This document shows, in pieces, positions 36,906 through 44,997 of a stretch of 64,000 nucleotides of DNA (position 1 is its first letter; each line of letters opens with the position of its first letter). The translations under genes and the position numbers were made by a program. The notes below the pieces were generated by a model. That model ran no database searches. It worked only from the letters and a program-made list of their open reading frames with translations, and was not told the DNA's origin. Source of the stretch: AP-15 sp963796155 (lineage in GTDB: Bacteria > Pseudomonadota > Alphaproteobacteria > ATCC43930 > CGMCC-115725); NCBI GenBank assembly GCA_963796155.1, contig CAWCKT010000012.1, positions 62,001 through 126,000 on the forward strand, given 5' to 3'.

Positions 36906-37276
36906 CTACATGTGCGGCGTCGTCACCGCGCCAGGACCGTCCACAACGATCAGCTCATATCCAAGGGTCGGATGGTTGACGATCTCGTACCTCGACCCAG
37001 CTAGCACCTTTCTCAGCCGGCGCACGTTCTCCCGGACCGCGTTTGCCGCCAGCGGCTGTTCCATCGCGTCATCATAGAGTTCGGCCTGGATCCGATCGTG
37101 TCGACTACGTCACCTCGATGTCGGTAGAGGAGGGTGAAGAGCCGCCAGAAGTTGGGCGTCAAGCGACGTGGCTTGCCAGCGACCAGCACGAGACGCCGTC
37201 GCCGGTCGATGTCCCCGGTTTGGTCGAGATCGTTGAGGAGCTCGATCTCCTCGCCGCATCGATCGCAAAGAGGCAA
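36906..37276 (-). pseudogene. Winged-helix (OmpR C-terminal type) DNA-binding protein, frameshifted
   Basis: The N-terminus MPLCDRCGEEIELLNDL holds a CxxC knuckle. RRRLVLVAGKPRRLTPNFWR, LFTLLYRHRGDVV is the first part of a Trans_reg_C winged helix, with the LTPxxxRLxxLL pattern. The frame breaks near 37100. The continuation IQAELYDDAMEQPLAANAVR, ENVRRLRKVLAGSRYEIVNH (recognition helix and wing) and TLGYELIV reads in the next frame to the stop at 36906. There is no receiver domain. Target genes are unknown. Confidence 0.6.
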
Positions 37277-37483
37277 AGTTCGCCCGGCGCTCTCTCGGTT
37301 GTGCCCTCATCGAAAGGTCGCGCGTAATTGTTCAGAATTCGAAAAGGCCTCGCAGGGATGCGAGCCGAGGGGACTAAGCAACGGGCTGCGTGGCCGACAT
37401 GGTAGAGCAAGGTACTGACCCCTGTTGGCACCAACGCCCCGAAGCGGGGAGAATTGGGGAGTCTAGGGTAACGGGAGAGAACG

Positions 37484-37906
37484 ATGTTCAAGAGGATCGA
37501 CCACGTCGAGATTGTCACGGATCAACTTGATCGAACCGTGCAGTTCTACACCGACGTGCTAGGGTTCACGGTGAAGGCCCGCGACAGGATCGAGCGCTCG
37601 GGTCTGGGGGTGCCGATTGACCTCGTCTACCTGGATCTCGGCGGCACCGTCGTGGAGCTGATCTCTTACGACGGCGCTGTTATCGAGCCAGCTCCAAAGA
37701 ACGAGCATCTCGGGTACCGCATGATCGCGCTCGAAGTCGACGACATGCAGAAAGCGGCCGACTATCTGAAGACCAAGGGGGTCGACATCGTCTGGGGCCC
37801 GAGAGTTCGCGAGACGTACTCAAGGGCGGAGATCTGTGACCCGAACGGCTACCACATCGAGCTCAGGCAATGGTTCACGGGCGCAGGTACTACGCCGACA
37901 TCATGA
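37484..37906 (+). CDS. VOC-family protein (glyoxalase/dioxygenase fold)
   Basis: A 140-residue metal-binding protein. FKRIDHVEIVTDQLDRTVQF and YTDVLGFTVKARDR are the first beta-alpha-beta-beta-beta module; GYRMIALEVDDMQKAADYLK and CDPNGYHIELRQW the second. His in IDHVEIV, His in EHLGYRMIAL and Glu in YHIELRQW could be metal ligands. GGGAGAGAACG precedes the ATG. The frame is intact, and the substrate cannot be inferred. Confidence 0.85.
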   Translation: MFKRIDHVEIVTDQLDRTVQFYTDVLGFTVKARDRIERSGLGVPIDLVYLDLGGTVVELISYDGAVIEPAPKNEHLGYRMIALEVDDMQKAADYLKTKGVDIVWGPRVRETYSRAEICDPNGYHIELRQWFTGAGTTPTS

Positions 37907-37994
37907 GCGGACGCCGTCCTACAAGTGCGGATGATGAGCTGTCTAGCCATGTTGTCGGGGTGGGTGCGGCGCCCGATGAAGGGCGGGGCGCGGA

Positions 37995-38384
37995 ATGGTT
38001 GGGCGAGGTTGCTACTTCCTGATCGGGGGCATCGCGCTCGTCATCGCCGGCGGCTTGATCGGATGGCACTTCTGGGACGGCCGGGGCGAGGTCTTGAAGC
38101 CCGACGGCGGGCCGGTCGTGACCGTGATGGACTTCGAGAGAAGCTTTCCGCTCGATCCGCTCCCCTCAGGTTGGCGACACCGGAAGTTCTGGACGCGGTC
38201 GCCGATGACAATGGCCTTCGTGGTCAGGGACAGGGTGCCGAGCATGAGGTTCGAAACTCACGACAGCGCGTCGATGCTGTTTCGCTCCATCGATATCGAA
38301 CTCGCCGCGTATCCGATACTCGCCTGGGGCTGGTACATCGAGCTGCCGATCCACAGCCCGCTCGACGAGCGCACGCGTGCTTGA
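37995..38384 (+). pseudogene. DUF3047 protein, N-terminal half
   Basis: Begins with one transmembrane helix (CYFLIGGIALVIAGGLIGWH). A DUF3047-like domain follows: VTVMDFERSFPLDPLPSGWR, MRFETHDSASMLFRSIDIEL, YPILAWGWYIELPIHSPLDE. The frame then ends in RTRA. The matching C-terminal half is found 740 bases downstream at 39126-39395 on the same strand, so the gene was interrupted. DUF3047 proteins are exported or membrane-tethered and of unknown function. Confidence 0.65.
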
Positions 38385-38509
38385 TCGCCCTGAAACTGGC
38401 GCTTGCAACCTATCGGCCGCGCTCCTGTGCTCGGTGACGCCGAGCGCATTTGACCAAGCGATACACCCGACGGAGCCGGGCGGGCATGACCGGCCAACTC
38501 GCCGGGATT

Positions 38510-39111
38510 TCATTCCTTGCTGGCCCGCATGATGGCCGCGAGTGCCTTCAGGCCGGGGGGCGCTACCCGTTCCACCTCGGCGGCATCGAGTCCGCGAGCA
38601 TGTTCAGGCCGAGAGGCGCTACCCGTTCCATCTCGGCCACGACCGGGGCCGCGAGCATGTTCAGGCTGGGGGGTGTTGCCCGTCCCATCTCGGCGACGAC
38701 CGAGGCCGCGAGGGTGCTCAGGCCGGGAGGCGTCGCCCGTTCCATCTCGGCGGCGATTGAGGCGGCGAGGTTCAGCCCGGGAGGCATTGCCCGTTCCATC
38801 TCGGCGATTGAGGCGGCGAGGTTCAGCCCGGGAGGCATTGCCCGTTCCATCTCGGCGATGACCGAAGCGGCGAGGTTCAGCCCGGGAGGCATTGCCCGTT
38901 CCATCTCGGCGATGACCGAGGCGGCGAGGGTGTCCAGGTGAGGGAGCATTGACCATTCCCGCTCGGCGAGGAGTTTCGCCGAAGTGCTAACTGTGGATGG
39001 TCTCGCCGTGCGTGCCCGGTGTCGCCGTTCAGCTTCGAGGAGCAGGCTCGGTCCGTGCTGCTTCCACTTGACCTGCAGTCGGCGAACGTCGCTCGGATTC
39101 TTGACCCCCAT
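38510..39111 (-). CDS. Repeat protein of unknown function, inside the DUF3047 gene
   Basis: Starts MGVKNPSDVRRLQVKWKQHG at 39111. After about 45 residues it consists of near-identical units of 17-19 residues of the form LAASVIAEMERAMPPGLN, the first more diverged (LLAEREWSMLPHLDT). The units continue to about 38570, where a one-base shift sends the frame to a stop at 38563. In the neighbouring frame the last unit (AAEVERVAPPGLKALAAIM) runs to a stop at 38510. Helical units broken by PP suggest an amphipathic repeat. I know no relative. Confidence 0.4.
38535..38975. repeat. Tandem repeat array, 8 units of 51-57 bp
   Basis: Measured at the shared TTCCATCTCGG-type box, successive units start at 38570, 38626, 38683, 38740, 38794, 38845, 38899 and 38956. 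The spacings are 56, 57, 57, 54, 51, 54 and 57 bases. All but the first are multiples of three, so unit length varies by whole codons, as expected if one frame is translated. There are no spacers of the CRISPR type. Confidence 0.85.
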
Positions 39112-39125
39112 CCTCTGAACAGTCG

Positions 39126-39395
39126 GTGCGCGCCATGGACGTGATCTGGGGCAATCGGCTGAAACCGGGGGACTACAAATACATCGGCGGTTTCCCTCAC
39201 TTCGTTGCCGACGCCGGCGATGATCGGGTCGGAAAATGGCTCGAGGAGAAGATCAACCTCGCCCGCGTCTATGCCGAGATCTGGAGGGACGCGGCGCCGG
39301 CGCACCTGGTCGATCTCGCCGTGTTCTGCGACAGCGATGACACGCACACCGCCAGCATCAGCTACTTCGCCTATGTGCGACTTGAACGGCGGTGA
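39126..39395 (+). pseudogene. DUF3047 protein, C-terminal half
   Basis: Continues the gene begun at 37995: AMDVIWGNRLKPGDYKYIGG, FPHFVADAGDDRVGKWLEEK, INLARVYAEIWRDAAPAHLV and DLAVFCDSDDTHTASISYFA, ending in YVRLERR, are the usual second half of DUF3047. About 20-25 residues that should link the halves (a DDHPAR-like block) are not found, so the intervening segment replaced DNA rather than inserting cleanly. Confidence 0.65.
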
Positions 39396-39473
39396 GGCTC
39401 GGGCAGCCTGTCGCCGGCGCGAGAGAGAGAGGTTGAGGAGAATGGCGACGAGAACGGCTCTACGAATGACCAC

Positions 39474-39665
39474 TTGGTCTTCGGCCGGTACTCTCGTCTC
39501 ATGGACACGCCGCCGGAGGCCGCTACGGCTGAAACGCGCCGCATGCTCGAGTTCTGGGGCACCCTTCATGCCGGGCGAAAGCGCTCTCGGTTTTGGAGCA
39601 ACCCTTATCTTTCTGTGGGCTCAGCGGTGAGGTTGCTGCTCGACCGCCGCGTTTCGGTCGAGTGA
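39474..39665 (+). CDS. Short uncharacterised ORF near the right end of the element
   Basis: A 63-residue frame, MVFGRYSRLMDTPPEAATAE onward, not recognised. GAGGAG lies upstream but not at a good distance. The surrounding 39396-39934 stretch shows no other credible gene; beyond it lie the arm-type repeats and the tRNA. Confidence 0.25.
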   Translation: MVFGRYSRLMDTPPEAATAETRRMLEFWGTLHAGRKRSRFWSNPYLSVGSAVRLLLDRRVSVE

Positions 39666-39934
39666 TGGCGCATTCGCTCAGGGGGCGATCGCGCCGACAT
39701 CCCTGGGCTTGGCACTTGGCAGGACAATCGGCGCCAGCGGGTGCCGATTGCAAGCCGGCGTGAACGGTGTCGGGACTGCGCTGATGCCACGCCAAGCGGC
39801 GTGATGGCCGCTGCCGATGAAAGAGATCGCGACCTATCTGCCGCTACCGGACCCGCGCCGAAGCCGGAGAAGCCGCGGCTGTCGGCGCGACGAGACATTC
39901 GGCGCTAATGCTCCCGAAGTTGCGGTTCCCGGGT

Positions 39935-39995
39935 GCGGACACGGATGCGGACATGGCACCTTCACCCATCGGGATTACGGACACCATGCGGACAT
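39935..39995 (+). repeat. Candidate integrase arm-type sites, right side (4 copies)
   Basis: Direct octamers of the form RCGGACAY lie at 39935 (GCGGACAC), 39947 (GCGGACAT), 39977 (ACGGACAC) and 39988 (GCGGACAT), ending 47 bases before the attachment core in the tRNA. Three copies with the same orientation lie inside the opposite end (3455-3499). The spacing in two close pairs (11-12 bases apart) suits cooperative protein binding. Confidence 0.55.
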
Positions 39996-40041
39996 GACAC
40001 TCATGGCCGTTGCGCCTCGTACGTTTAAGTATCTGAAAAAT

Positions 40042-40119
40042 TGGCGCGCCCGAGAGGAGTTCGAACCCCTAACCCCCAGATCCGTAGTCTGGTGCTCTAT
40101 CCAATTGAGCTACGGGCGC
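40042..40119 (-). tRNA. tRNA-Arg (anticodon ACG); attachment site of the element
   Basis: The minus strand reads GCGCCCG at the 5' end and CGGGCGC at the 3' end as acceptor stem, a D arm with AATTGGAT, and an anticodon stem CCAGA/TCTGG around loop CTACGGA, giving anticodon ACG. CCA is encoded. The T arm is odd: between AGGGG and CCTCT the loop is TTCGAACT, eight bases instead of seven. The copy at 3293-3338 has the normal seven (TTCAACT). Bases 40043-40089 are the duplicated attachment core. Confidence 0.85.
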
Positions 40120-40250
40120 GTGCCGGGAAGCCGGCCGGCTTCGAGGGCGGCAACAACTACTCCACCGGGCGGCGACAAGCAAGGCGGATCGCCGCGAGCG
40201 AGCCGAAGATCGGGCTCGCCTACAACCTCCGGCGCAGGCAAGATTGCGGC

Positions 40251-41483
40251 ATGAGCATGGAAATGTCTGTGACGGGGGAGATGCCCGCGGACGACCCGGC
40301 GACCCGCCCTTCGGTCGTGCTGCTGCCCGCGCGCCACAGGCGCGCCGAGGGTGGTCATCCCTGGATCTACTCGAACGAAGTGCGGATGGACGCCGCGGCG
40401 AAGGCGCTCGCCCCCGGCACTTTGGTCACGCTGCGCCGGGCCGATGAGAGCGCGTTCGGGGTCGCGATGTTCAACCCGCACAGCCTTGTCGCGGCGCGCC
40501 TCCTCGACCGCGACGCGGCGCGGCCGATCGGCAGGCGCTTTTTGGCGCGTCGGCTCGAGCGTGCGCTGCGGCTGCGCGAGCGCCTCTTCGCGGCCCCGTA
40601 TTATCGCCTCGTCCATGCCGAGGCCGACGGCCTGCCCGGTCTCGTCGTCGACCGTTTGGCCGAGGTTCTCGTCGTCCAATCAAATGCCGCCGGCATGGCT
40701 CGGCTGGAGCCGCTGGTGCTCGACGCGCTCGATGCGCTCTTGGCACCCGAGGCCATCGTGCTGCGCAACGACACTCCGGCACGCGCGCTCGAAGGGCTCG
40801 CGGCCGAGACGCGGATGGCGAAGGGGACGCTCGACGGACCCGTTCTCGTCCGCGAGAACGGTGTGGCGTTCCTCGCCGATCCGCTCGAAGGGCAGAAGAC
40901 CGGCTGGTTCTTCGACCAGCGCGACAACCGCCGTTTTGTCGCGGCACTGGCGCGCGATGCGCGTGTCCTCGACCTCTATTGCTTCAACGGCGGTTTTGCC
41001 GTGCAGGCGGCGCGGGCCGGCGCCGCCGCGGTGCTCGGCATCGACCGCGCCGAGCCGGCGCTCAAACTCGCCGCCGAGGCGGCGGCGCTCAACGGCGTCG
41101 GCGAAACCTGTAGCTTTCGGCGCGGCGAGGCCTTTGCCGAAGCCGCCCGGTTCGCTGCGGCGGGCGAGCGCTTTGACATCGTCATCGCCGATCCCCCCGC
41201 CTTCGCGAGGTCGCGCAAGGACGTGCCGGCCGCACTGCGCGGCTATCGCAAGCTCACCCGGCTCGCCGCCTCGGCGACCGCAACCGGAGGCATCCTGTTC
41301 CTTGCCTGCTGCTCCCACAATGTCGGCGAGACGGAGTTTGGCGAGGCGGTGCGCCGCGGGCTCGGCGATGCGGGCCGCAGCGGACGCATCCTACGGATCG
41401 CCGGGGCCGATGCCGATCATCCGATCCACCCGGCATTGCCCGAGACCGCTTATCTCAAGGCAATGACAGTGGCGCTCGACTGA
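40251..41483 (+). CDS. Class I SAM-dependent rRNA methyltransferase (RlmI/RlmK-like)
   Basis: First chromosomal gene right of the tRNA. An N-terminal PUA-like domain (RAEGGHPWIYSNEVRMDA, LRRADESAFGVAMFNPHSL) is followed by a Rossmann methyltransferase: KTGWFFDQRDNRRFVAALA, RVLDLYCFNGGFAVQAARAG (motif I), FDIVIADPPAFARSRKDV (motif IV) and ILFLACCSHNVGETEF with the conserved Cys. It methylates a cytosine in 23S rRNA in known members. Intact. ATG 40251 and ATG 40257 are both possible starts. Its end overlaps the histidine kinase end by 29 bases. Confidence 0.88.
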   Translation: MSMEMSVTGEMPADDPATRPSVVLLPARHRRAEGGHPWIYSNEVRMDAAAKALAPGTLVTLRRADESAFGVAMFNPHSLVAARLLDRDAARPIGRRFLARRLERALRLRERLFAAPYYRLVHAEADGLPGLVVDRLAEVLVVQSNAAGMARLEPLVLDALDALLAPEAIVLRNDTPARALEGLAAETRMAKGTLDGPVLVRENGVAFLADPLEGQKTGWFFDQRDNRRFVAALARDARVLDLYCFNGGFAVQAARAGAAAVLGIDRAEPALKLAAEAAALNGVGETCSFRRGEAFAEAARFAAAGERFDIVIADPPAFARSRKDVPAALRGYRKLTRLAASATATGGILFLACCSHNVGETEFGEAVRRGLGDAGRSGRILRIAGADADHPIHPALPETAYLKAMTVALD

Positions 41484-42855
41484 TCTCGCGAGCGGCGGAG
41501 GCAGGTAGGGTCAAGCGAAAGACCGTGCCGGTGCCGGTCGTCGAGACGAGCGCCAGTTCGCCGCCGTGCGCGCGCATCAGTTCGCGGGCGATCGCCAGGC
41601 CGAGCCCGCTGCCGCCGGGCCGCGCCGAGCCGAAAAACGGGCGGAACAAATTGTCCCGCGCCTTTGGCGGCAGCCCTGGCCCGTCATCGGCGATCTCGAC
41701 CGCGATGACCCCGTCCTCGCGCGCCGCGGCAAAGCGCAGCCGGTGCGCGCCGGCTTCGATCGCGTTGCGGGCGAGGTTCAGCAGAACCCGGTAGAGCTGA
41801 TCGCGATCGGCTTGGACCGTCAGCTCGGGCGGGATGGCGCAGTCGATCGCCGGGCCGTCGTCGGAGAGTCCGAGACCGGGGCCGATTTCGTCGATCAGCG
41901 AGGCGAGACGAAAACGGCTCGGCGCCAGGGGCGGCGCGCCCTCGCGCGAAAAGTCGAGGGTGCGAGTGCATAGTGCCACGGCGCGGTCGATCGCGTCGAG
42001 GAGGCGGGGTGCGACGCGGCGCACCTCCGGTGCCGCACTGGCGGTCAGCCCGTCGGTGACGAGGCGTGCCGTCGCCAGGATGTTGCGCAGATCGTGGTTG
42101 ATCTTGGTCACCGCGGTGCCCAGCGCCGCCAGCCGCGCGCGCTGCCCGAGCGCCTGGCGCACCGTCTTCTGCAACACCGCCAGCTCGCGCTCGGCGACGC
42201 CGATCTCGTCCTTCCTTCCGCTTGCCGCGATCATCCGTGAGGCATCCTCGGGGTCTTCGCGAAAATTCATCATGCTCGCGGTGATCCGCCGCATCGGCCG
42301 CACCAAGAGCCACTGCAGGCTGAGATAGACGAGTGCGGCGGTGACCAGCGAGATCACGATCGACAGCTCGAGGATGCGGATGCCGAAATCCCACATCTCG
42401 TCGCGCAGCGGCGCTTCGTCGAGCAGCACCTCGACCGTCTCCGCGCTGTCGGTCGTCGACGGGCCGAGCACCCGCAGCACGCGGTTGCCATTGCCGAGCA
42501 AGGTGCGGAACGAGCCTCTGATGGCAAGCAGGATGTCTGGGTGGGTGATGTCGATCGTGAAATCGGGTCGCGGCGGGTTGCCGCTGTCGAGCTTCAACGT
42601 CGTGCCGTCGGCTCGATGGAGGGCGACGCCCTGAGCGCCGACTTGGGCGAGGAGCTTGTCGGTGAGGCCCTGTTGGAGCTCTCCGGTCGCGCTCGCTTCG
42701 AGGGCGAGTGTCGCGATGTGCCCCGCGGCGAGGCGATTTTCGAAATAGGTCATGCGGAACCGGGCGACCGACGGCACGAAGATCAGCACCTCGCTCACCA
42801 TCACGAAAAAGACGGTGAGGACCAGCAGACGGGCCGACAGGCTCCTCAGCAGCAC
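41455..42855 (-). CDS. Sensor histidine kinase, no adjacent response regulator
   Basis: Two-transmembrane sensor: LSARLLVLTVFFVMVSEVLI at the N-terminus, a periplasmic domain of about 130 residues, and a second helix IVISLVTAALVYLSLQWLLV leading into HAMP (RPMRRITASMMNF). The phosphoacceptor is His in VTKINHDLRNILATARL. N (LLNLARNAIEAGAHRL), G1 (IADDGPGLPPKARDN) and G2 (GSGLGLAIARELMRAHGG) boxes are intact. The GTG start at 42855 lies 13 bases after the flavoprotein stop, making it the last gene of that operon. No response regulator is in view. Confidence 0.88.
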   Translation of the reverse strand: MLLRSLSARLLVLTVFFVMVSEVLIFVPSVARFRMTYFENRLAAGHIATLALEASATGELQQGLTDKLLAQVGAQGVALHRADGTTLKLDSGNPPRPDFTIDITHPDILLAIRGSFRTLLGNGNRVLRVLGPSTTDSAETVEVLLDEAPLRDEMWDFGIRILELSIVISLVTAALVYLSLQWLLVRPMRRITASMMNFREDPEDASRMIAASGRKDEIGVAERELAVLQKTVRQALGQRARLAALGTAVTKINHDLRNILATARLVTDGLTASAAPEVRRVAPRLLDAIDRAVALCTRTLDFSREGAPPLAPSRFRLASLIDEIGPGLGLSDDGPAIDCAIPPELTVQADRDQLYRVLLNLARNAIEAGAHRLRFAAAREDGVIAVEIADDGPGLPPKARDNLFRPFFGSARPGGSGLGLAIARELMRAHGGELALVSTTGTGTVFRLTLPASAAREISRAPLSLP

Positions 42856-42868
42856 GACCTCGCTCGCT

Positions 42869-44284
42869 TCAGCCGAACCGCGCCAGAAGCCGGACGAGCC
42901 GGCGGGTGCGCGGGGAGAACAGGGTCGGAGTATAATAGCTTCCGGCCGCTCGCTTGCTCGCCTCACCGCGCGTCGGGTAGGGCACGATCAGATTGGCCAG
43001 CGCGCCGATCTTGAGTTTTTGCGAAATCGCCAGTGCCCAAGGCAGGATCAGATCGCCGGCCCCGGCACCGAGGATCGAGGCGCCGAGAATGTGCCCGTTG
43101 CGGCGGGTGACGACCTTGACCAAGCCCTCGGTCTCGCGCTCGGTCTGCGCCCGGTCGTTCCCGGCAAAGGGCCACCGCAGCACGCGCGGCGCCCGCTCGA
43201 CGGCGCGCGCCGCGGCTTCGGTCAACCCGACCTGAGCAAGTTCGGGATCGGTGTAGGTGACCCACGGCAATGCCCGGTAATCGACCTTGGCCGGGATGCG
43301 GAAGAGCGCGTTCCGGATCACGATCCCGGCGTGGTAGAGCGCGATATGGGTGAATTGCGGCCCCCCGGCGACATCGCCGATGGCAAAGGCGCGGCGGTTT
43401 GTGGTGCGCAACCGTGCATCGACGGTGATGCCGTTGGCGGTCGAAGCAATGCCGGCGGCCGGGAGATCGAGCGCTTCGATGGTAGGGCGCCGTCCCGCGG
43501 CGACCAGGAGATGCGAGCCGGCAATCCGCTCGCCGCTCTTGAGGCGGACGATGATGGCCTTGCCGTCGCGCTCGATGCCGGCGATCTCGACCCGGGGGCG
43601 GGTCGCGACCCCTTCGCCGGAAACCCGCTCGGCGAGGGCGGCGGCGAGCTCGGCGTCGTCGCGCGGAAGCAGGGGGCCGACATCGAGCACGCTGACCCGC
43701 GCGCCGAGCCGGCGATGCGCCTGCGCCATCTCGATCCCGATCGGCCCGCCGCCGATCACGATCAGATGTTCGGGCAGTTCTCGGTTGGCAAACACCGTCT
43801 CGTTGGTCAGATAGGAGACACCGTCGAGCCCGGAGATCGCCGGTATCGCCGGCGTCGAGCCGGTCGCGATCACAAAGCGCCGCGGCCGAATTTCGACGCC
43901 CCCGGCGTGCACGGTGCGGGGGCTCGTGAAGCGCGCCTCGGTGCGCAATACCCGGACGCCGAGGCCCTCGAACCGCTCCACCGAATCGTTCGGCGCGATG
44001 CCGGCGATTACCTGCTGGATGCTGTCGCCGACCGCGGCGAAATCGATCCGCGGCGGAGCATAGGCGATGCCGAGTGCCGCGCCGCGCTTCCAGAGGTCCG
44101 CGACGCGCGCCGCGGCGAGCAGCGACTTCGACGGCACACAGCCAAAGTTCAGGCAATCGCCGCCCATAGCACCACGCTCGACCAGCACCACCTCGGCGCC
44201 CATCTGCGCCGCGCCGGCGGCGACCGCCAGCCCCCCTGAACCCGCGCCGATGACGCAGAGATCGGGCGCGCTCGACCGGGTCAT
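42869..44284 (-). CDS. FAD-dependent pyridine nucleotide-disulfide oxidoreductase (mercuric reductase-like)
   Basis: Intact, 471 residues. LCVIGAGSGGLAVAAGAAQM binds FAD; GGDCLNFGCVPSKSLL holds the redox CxxxxC. HLIVIGGGPIGIEMAQAHRR is the NAD(P) site; RRAFAIGDVAGGPQFTHIAL is the second FAD motif. The C-terminus has VPYPTRGEASKRAAGSYYTP rather than the HxHPTxxE of true lipoamide dehydrogenases, so it is not a standard E3 or glutathione reductase. The start overlaps the TVP38 stop by 4 bases, a pairing common in bacteria; the substrate is not known. Confidence 0.85.
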   Translation of the reverse strand: MTRSSAPDLCVIGAGSGGLAVAAGAAQMGAEVVLVERGAMGGDCLNFGCVPSKSLLAAARVADLWKRGAALGIAYAPPRIDFAAVGDSIQQVIAGIAPNDSVERFEGLGVRVLRTEARFTSPRTVHAGGVEIRPRRFVIATGSTPAIPAISGLDGVSYLTNETVFANRELPEHLIVIGGGPIGIEMAQAHRRLGARVSVLDVGPLLPRDDAELAAALAERVSGEGVATRPRVEIAGIERDGKAIIVRLKSGERIAGSHLLVAAGRRPTIEALDLPAAGIASTANGITVDARLRTTNRRAFAIGDVAGGPQFTHIALYHAGIVIRNALFRIPAKVDYRALPWVTYTDPELAQVGLTEAAARAVERAPRVLRWPFAGNDRAQTERETEGLVKVVTRRNGHILGASILGAGAGDLILPWALAISQKLKIGALANLIVPYPTRGEASKRAAGSYYTPTLFSPRTRRLVRLLARFG

Positions 44285-44997
44285 GCGGTTCGTTTGCCGC
44301 GCCAGCGCCGATACCCCACCGGGATCAGCGCCAGTGCGGCAAGCCCGAGGATCGGGCCGAGCACGCTCGGCCGGAGCAGGACCCCGAGACCAGGCTCCTC
44401 GACCACGTCGCCGAGGCCGTTCCCGAAGGCGGCATAGACGAAGGTACCCGGAATGATGCCGAGAAAGGTGGCAAGGACAAAGGTCGACAACCTGACGCCG
44501 ACGAATGCCGGAACGAGGTTGACGAGCCAGAACGGAAAGATGAAGACCAGCCTCAGCACGAGCAGATAGTTGAACGCGTCCTTGCGAAACCCGGCCTCGA
44601 GCTTGCCCACGAGCGGTCCCGCGCGTTGCGCCAGCCCGCCGAGACCGGCGCGGGCGGCGAGGAAAATCCCGGTCGCGCCGAGAGTGGCGCCGAGGATCGC
44701 ACAAAGCGTGCCGAGCCATGTGCCGAACAGGAACCCGCCGGCGATCGTCAGCACCGCACCACCCGGAACCGACAGTGCCACGAGAACCGCATAGACTGCG
44801 ATGTAGAGGAGGGCGGCGAGTAAGCCCCAATGTTGAGCGAGGCCGCACAGCCAATCGCGGTTCTGGGCAAGGGCGGCGAAGGTCAGATAATGGCGTCCCC
44901 CAACAGCGATAAAGGCGATCCCCGCAGCCACAAGCAGGCCGAGCGGGATCAGGCGACGCGCCGAAAGGCCGTTGTGCGGCCGGGTCTCGTAGGACAT
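44281..44997 (-). CDS. TVP38/TMEM64 (SNARE-associated, DedA-like) membrane protein
   Basis: About 238 residues with some six hydrophobic segments. The conserved central block is SVPGGAVLTIAGGFLFGTWL, then GATLGATGIFLAARAGLGGL and NYLLVLRLVFIFPFWLVNLV followed by FVYAAFGNGLG. Members are lipid scramblase-like membrane proteins. MSYETRPHNG at 44997 is chosen over 45012. It heads a three-gene operon with the flavoprotein and histidine kinase; the coupling suggests a membrane or redox stress function, which is inference. Confidence 0.85.
   Translation of the reverse strand: MSYETRPHNGLSARRLIPLGLLVAAGIAFIAVGGRHYLTFAALAQNRDWLCGLAQHWGLLAALLYIAVYAVLVALSVPGGAVLTIAGGFLFGTWLGTLCAILGATLGATGIFLAARAGLGGLAQRAGPLVGKLEAGFRKDAFNYLLVLRLVFIFPFWLVNLVPAFVGVRLSTFVLATFLGIIPGTFVYAAFGNGLGDVVEEPGLGVLLRPSVLGPILGLAALALIPVGYRRWRGKRTA

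Noticed and set aside
38535..38975. CRISPR array
   Set aside because: Units are contiguous, 51-57 bp and translated in one frame; no spacers, no leader, no cas genes.
39817..40254. 145-residue frame across the tRNA region
   Set aside because: It runs through the tRNA gene and arm-type repeats; not protein-like.
42869..44284. Lipoamide dehydrogenase (lpd)
   Set aside because: The C-terminal His-Glu motif of true E3 enzymes is replaced, and no 2-oxoacid dehydrogenase genes are near.
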